From NCBI RefSeq assembly GCF_040115645.1, contig NC_089545.1, forward strand, positions 1,116,001 through 1,180,000: DNA of 64,000 nt, given 5' to 3'. The notes below the pieces were generated by a model that ran no database searches, had not been told where the DNA came from, and saw only the letters and a program-made list of their open reading frames with translations. Every line of letters starts with the position of its first letter. The stretch's first letter is position 1. The position numbers were made by a program, and so were the translations under genes. Below, piece by piece: positions 62,168-64,000 of the stretch. This DNA comes from Euwallacea fornicatus (Eukaryota > Arthropoda > Insecta > Coleoptera > Curculionidae).

Positions 62168-62366
62168 TCATGATTGGCCAACTTTCTATTCAAATTCCTT
62201 GGTTCTACTTTAGCAGCTTGTCCCTTCGCTATTCTGGCTACCGCAGTAGGCGACTCTTCCAGCCCGAAACTCGTCACGTAATGTCCAACATTGATTTTCT
62301 TCAAATCGAAGATCGTTCTCATTTTTTGGGGAAATGCACTATAGAATCTCGACCAAGATGTGTACG
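62168..62366 (-). CDS. DDX31: DDX31-like RNA helicase, C-terminal (DUF4217) exon
   Basis: The acceptor GTTATAG at its upper end and a GA|GTAAGT donor at its lower end bound 199 bases in frame with both neighbours. It encodes YTSWSRFYSAFPQKMRTIF, then DLKKINVGHYVTSFGLEESP and TAVARIAKGQAAKV. The pattern of an aromatic-rich segment, a basic link and a GH-x3-SFGL core is the DUF4217 region that follows the helicase core in DDX31/DDX18-type nucleolar helicases. The SFGL version with a Pro soon after fits DDX31 best. Confidence 0.9.
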
Positions 62367-62438
62367 CTATAACAAAAAAATATTAAATAATAACAACTTA
62401 GTTGAAATTAAATAAAAATTGATTCTGAAGAAACTAAC

Positions 62439-62587
62439 CGAGACAAGCTTTACTGTGCAAAGACTTATTCTTAGCTATCGCTGCCTCATATCGCCTCTGC
62501 AATGATAAAGTTGCCTTTTCCTGATCCGGTTCATCCATAAAATCAATGAAAGTTCTAATAAGGGGGGCGGTATCACATTCCCTAACA
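62439..62587 (-). CDS. DDX31: DDX31-like RNA helicase, linker exon
   Basis: 149 bases between an ATTTTCAG acceptor and a G|GTTAGT donor, in frame with both neighbours. Encodes VRECDTAPLIRTFIDFMDEP, then EKATLSLQRRYEAAIAKNKS and LHSKACL. It covers the linker after the second RecA-like domain and the first helix of the DUF4217 region (LQ..YE..I motif). The donor GTTAGT is weaker than the others in this gene. Confidence 0.88.
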
Positions 62588-62803
62588 CTGAAAATTACAA
62601 AAAAAATCATTTAAAGAGATCGAAATACAAAAATAGACCGTACACGTAGTCGCTACATATCGCCATATAACTGAAAAGACCCAAAATTAGCAAAAAAAAA
62701 ACAGAATTTTGATGCATTCAAGGGCCTAACTGAATGCTTTTTGCTGAATTATAAGAAACTTCACAAGAAATCTTGCCAATAAATTTGTAACAAAATTACT
62801 TAC

Positions 62804-62994
62804 AAAACTTTGTGCTCTTGCAATCTGCTAATATAGTCCTGTTCCTCGTGAGTTAAAAAAATAACTGCAGATCCGGACTTGCCCGCTCGACCGGTCCTAC
62901 CGACTCTATGCAAATAATCATCGTCGGATTGCGGCCCTGTGTATTGTACTATACAATCTGCTTCGGGGACGTCTATACCCCTGGCGGCTACATC
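62804..62994 (-). CDS. DDX31: DDX31-like RNA helicase, motif V and VI exon
   Basis: 191 bases between a TTTCTTAG acceptor and a GTAAGT donor. Begins DVAARGIDVPEADCIVQY (motif V, contacting RNA and ATP) and continues with DDDYLHRVGRTGRAGKSG (motif VI, including the arginine finger). Then comes SAVIFLTHEEQDYISRLQEH. These are hallmark elements of the second RecA-like domain of DEAD-box helicases, which unwind RNA duplexes using ATP. DDX31 proteins act in the nucleolus in large-subunit ribosome assembly. The phase joins perfectly to both neighbours, and all catalytic residues visible here are intact. Confidence 0.95.
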
Positions 62995-63056
62995 CTAAGA
63001 AATAATAATTTACTGCAGATTTATAATGAACTTGGAAAAAGCTAGACAAACAGGTA

Positions 63057-63069
63057 TTTATTGTTTATT
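63057..63069 (-). promoter_or_regulatory. Tandem poly(A) signals inside the helicase intron
   Basis: Two AATAAA hexamers on the minus strand (63064-63069 and 63057-63062) lie about 100 bases after the stop of the open segment 63168-63314. They would suit premature or alternative 3' end formation. They may also be chance in AT-rich sequence. Confidence 0.4.
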
Positions 63070-63167
63070 GCTTAAATCGTCACATAAATAATTTCATAAA
63101 AACTTAGCTCAACGGAGTTTTACATAGAACGCAAATCAAATATTATATTATACTAATTTCTGAGCTT

Positions 63168-63314
63168 CTAAGTTACTTTTTTTTTATTTTCCTTCAGTAT
63201 TTCTTGGTCCGTACATTCCAATTTTGCCAATGCGTCTGTAGTCTTGAACGTTAAAACACATTTAAACTCTACCCACGCGCCTTTTCCTTGCTCTTTCTCC
63301 ATAGAAAATTGAAC
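63168..63314 (-). CDS. Possible alternative terminal exon or nested small gene
   Basis: I do not recognise this protein. A CCTGTAG acceptor-like site precedes 49 in-frame codons, ending TAG at 63168-63170. It reads VQFSMEKEQGKGAWVEFKC, then LTFKTTDALAKLECTDQEIL and KENKKKVT. The phase (0) is the one needed to splice directly from the exon at 63840, which would give a helicase truncated just before motif V. Alternatively the ATG at 63302-63300 would start a 44-residue nested protein. Protein-like composition and the AATAAA pair about 100 bases downstream argue against pure chance. The upstream pyrimidine tract is only moderate. RNA evidence would decide. Confidence 0.35.
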   Translation of the reverse strand, partial: VQFSMEKEQGKGAWVEFKCVLTFKTTDALAKLECTDQEILKENKKKVT

Positions 63315-63839
63315 CTACAGGCTAATTTAATAAAGAAAATTACCGTCAGTTATCCACAAAGTTGTTTTATTAGACATTTTACAATACGTATTTTTTTATA
63401 AAAAAATTCGGTAACAAAAAAAAATCATCTGATCTCTACCATACAATTGCTCTTTAAATAATGTGAACGTATTGCTGCATCTCTCTAACCACGGGTGACG
63501 GCTACCTTATCTCATAGTGAAAAGGTAGATCCTAAGGATAAATAAAGGTCGACCTCTAATGATCCTCGGCCGTTGGACTTGAAAGTATTTAACAATTCTA
63601 TCGTTTGACGATTTCCCACTGTGATGTTACAATTGAGATAACCGCGGCGATTTCGATTGAATAGAAATTCGGGTGCGATCGGAACGAATCACGACTCGAA
63701 AATTCAGCATTTATTGTTGAACTTAATCATTTAGTCGATAATGAAGTTCTGCCCACGCTAAGGACGTTTCCGTTGCACAATGCCGAGAATTTCTTTGTGA
63801 TTTTTAATTACTTAGTTTCTTCTCCAACTAAAAACTCAC

Positions 63840-64000
63840 CGTGCAAATTAAAATCCCTTTCTTAATTTTCCGAAATCCATTGAACACCGTTTTCCGCTCT
63901 TGCTGGCTCATATTCCCGTGCAACTTAAACAATTCTATATCCAAAGCCTTCTCCTCATCATCACTATCATCCAGTTCCACTCCCTCCAAGAGCAAAACAT
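63840..64000 (-). CDS. DDX31: DDX31-like RNA helicase, exon before motif V (partial at window edge)
   Basis: This exon enters from beyond 64000. It encodes VLLLEGVELDDSDDEEKALD, an acidic insert as in DDX31 proteins at this place, then IELFKLHGNMSQQERKTVF and GFRKIKKGILICT. It ends G|GTGAGT exactly before the Asp of motif V. LHG.M.Q.ER..VF..F is the conserved run between motifs IV and V of the second RecA-like domain. Together with the four exons to the left, about 245 C-terminal residues are in the window. The N-terminal RecA domain, with the Q motif, Walker A and DEAD box, must lie outside. The transcript points left, toward the BarH gene, so the two genes converge. Confidence 0.93.

Larger units (their letters stand above)
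62995..63839 (-). other. Intron of the DDX31-like gene holding a possible extra terminal exon
   Basis: 0.85-kb intron between a G|GTGAGT donor and a TTCTTAG acceptor. Contains the open segment 63168-63314 and two AATAAA hexamers described separately. The part from 63315 to 63839 shows nothing else, apart from a weak RNA-free AT-rich context. Confidence 0.75.

Noticed and set aside
1..64000. tRNA or other structured RNA genes, and CRISPR-type arrays
   Set aside because: No B-box-like GGTTCGAATCC in a cloverleaf context, and no regularly spaced direct repeats, were seen by eye on either strand.

Overview
The window looks like nuclear DNA from an insect, most probably a beetle or another holometabolous insect. 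It is AT-rich, sparse in genes, has large introns with GT-AG splice sites, and is littered with degraded Tc1/mariner-type transposons, non-autonomous inverted-repeat elements and one dead LINE. The insect assignment rests on the Bar-class homeobox gene, whose C-terminal half resembles fly BarH1, and on the transposon families. The beetle suggestion is only an impression. No bacterial, plasmid or CRISPR-like content was seen.

Only two protein-coding genes are convincing. (1) A BarH-type homeobox gene on the + strand. Its last two coding exons are at 10220-10439 and 22969-23413, separated by a 12.5-kb intron, and the split falls inside homeodomain residue Arg53. The upstream exons, which should carry the FIL/Engrailed-like repressor motifs, were not found between 1 and 10219 and probably lie left of the window. 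(2) A DEAD-box RNA helicase of the DDX31 type on the - strand. It enters from the right edge (exon 63840-64000) and continues through exons 62804-62994, 62439-62587, 62168-62366 and 60438-60564. All junctions are in frame and a poly(A) signal lies just past the stop. An extra in-frame terminal exon with its own poly(A) signals (63168-63314) sits in the intron after the first of these exons. The two genes converge: their 3' ends face each other across a 37-kb gene-poor interval (23414-60437).

The rest is mobile DNA and unannotated non-coding sequence. Three Tc1-like elements still show terminal inverted repeats and broken transposase genes (1551-3022, 5939-7335, 18881-20431), and a 5'-truncated Tc1-like fragment lies at 48085-48605. 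A mariner-related element with a DUF4817-like N-terminus lies at 40677-42092. It directly abuts a 0.9-kb non-autonomous element with TIRs of about 105 bp (42093-43017). Other non-autonomous elements lie at 27736-28171, 34981-35590, 16892-17278 and 51650-52018 (the last two are one family). A GC-rich hAT-like MITE with CAGGGCCGGCC ends occurs seven times (near 172, 5453, 11128, 17384, 20652, 23950 and 26560). A degraded LINE reverse transcriptase sits at 38490-39000, with its catalytic YADD changed to YAAG. A degenerate duplication lies at 21371-22256 in the BarH intron.

I did not find a convincing previously undescribed system. The items most worth a second look are the alternative or nested terminal exon in the helicase gene, the head-to-head junction of two related transposons, the long-TIR elements, and the seven-copy hAT-like MITE family around a developmental regulator.
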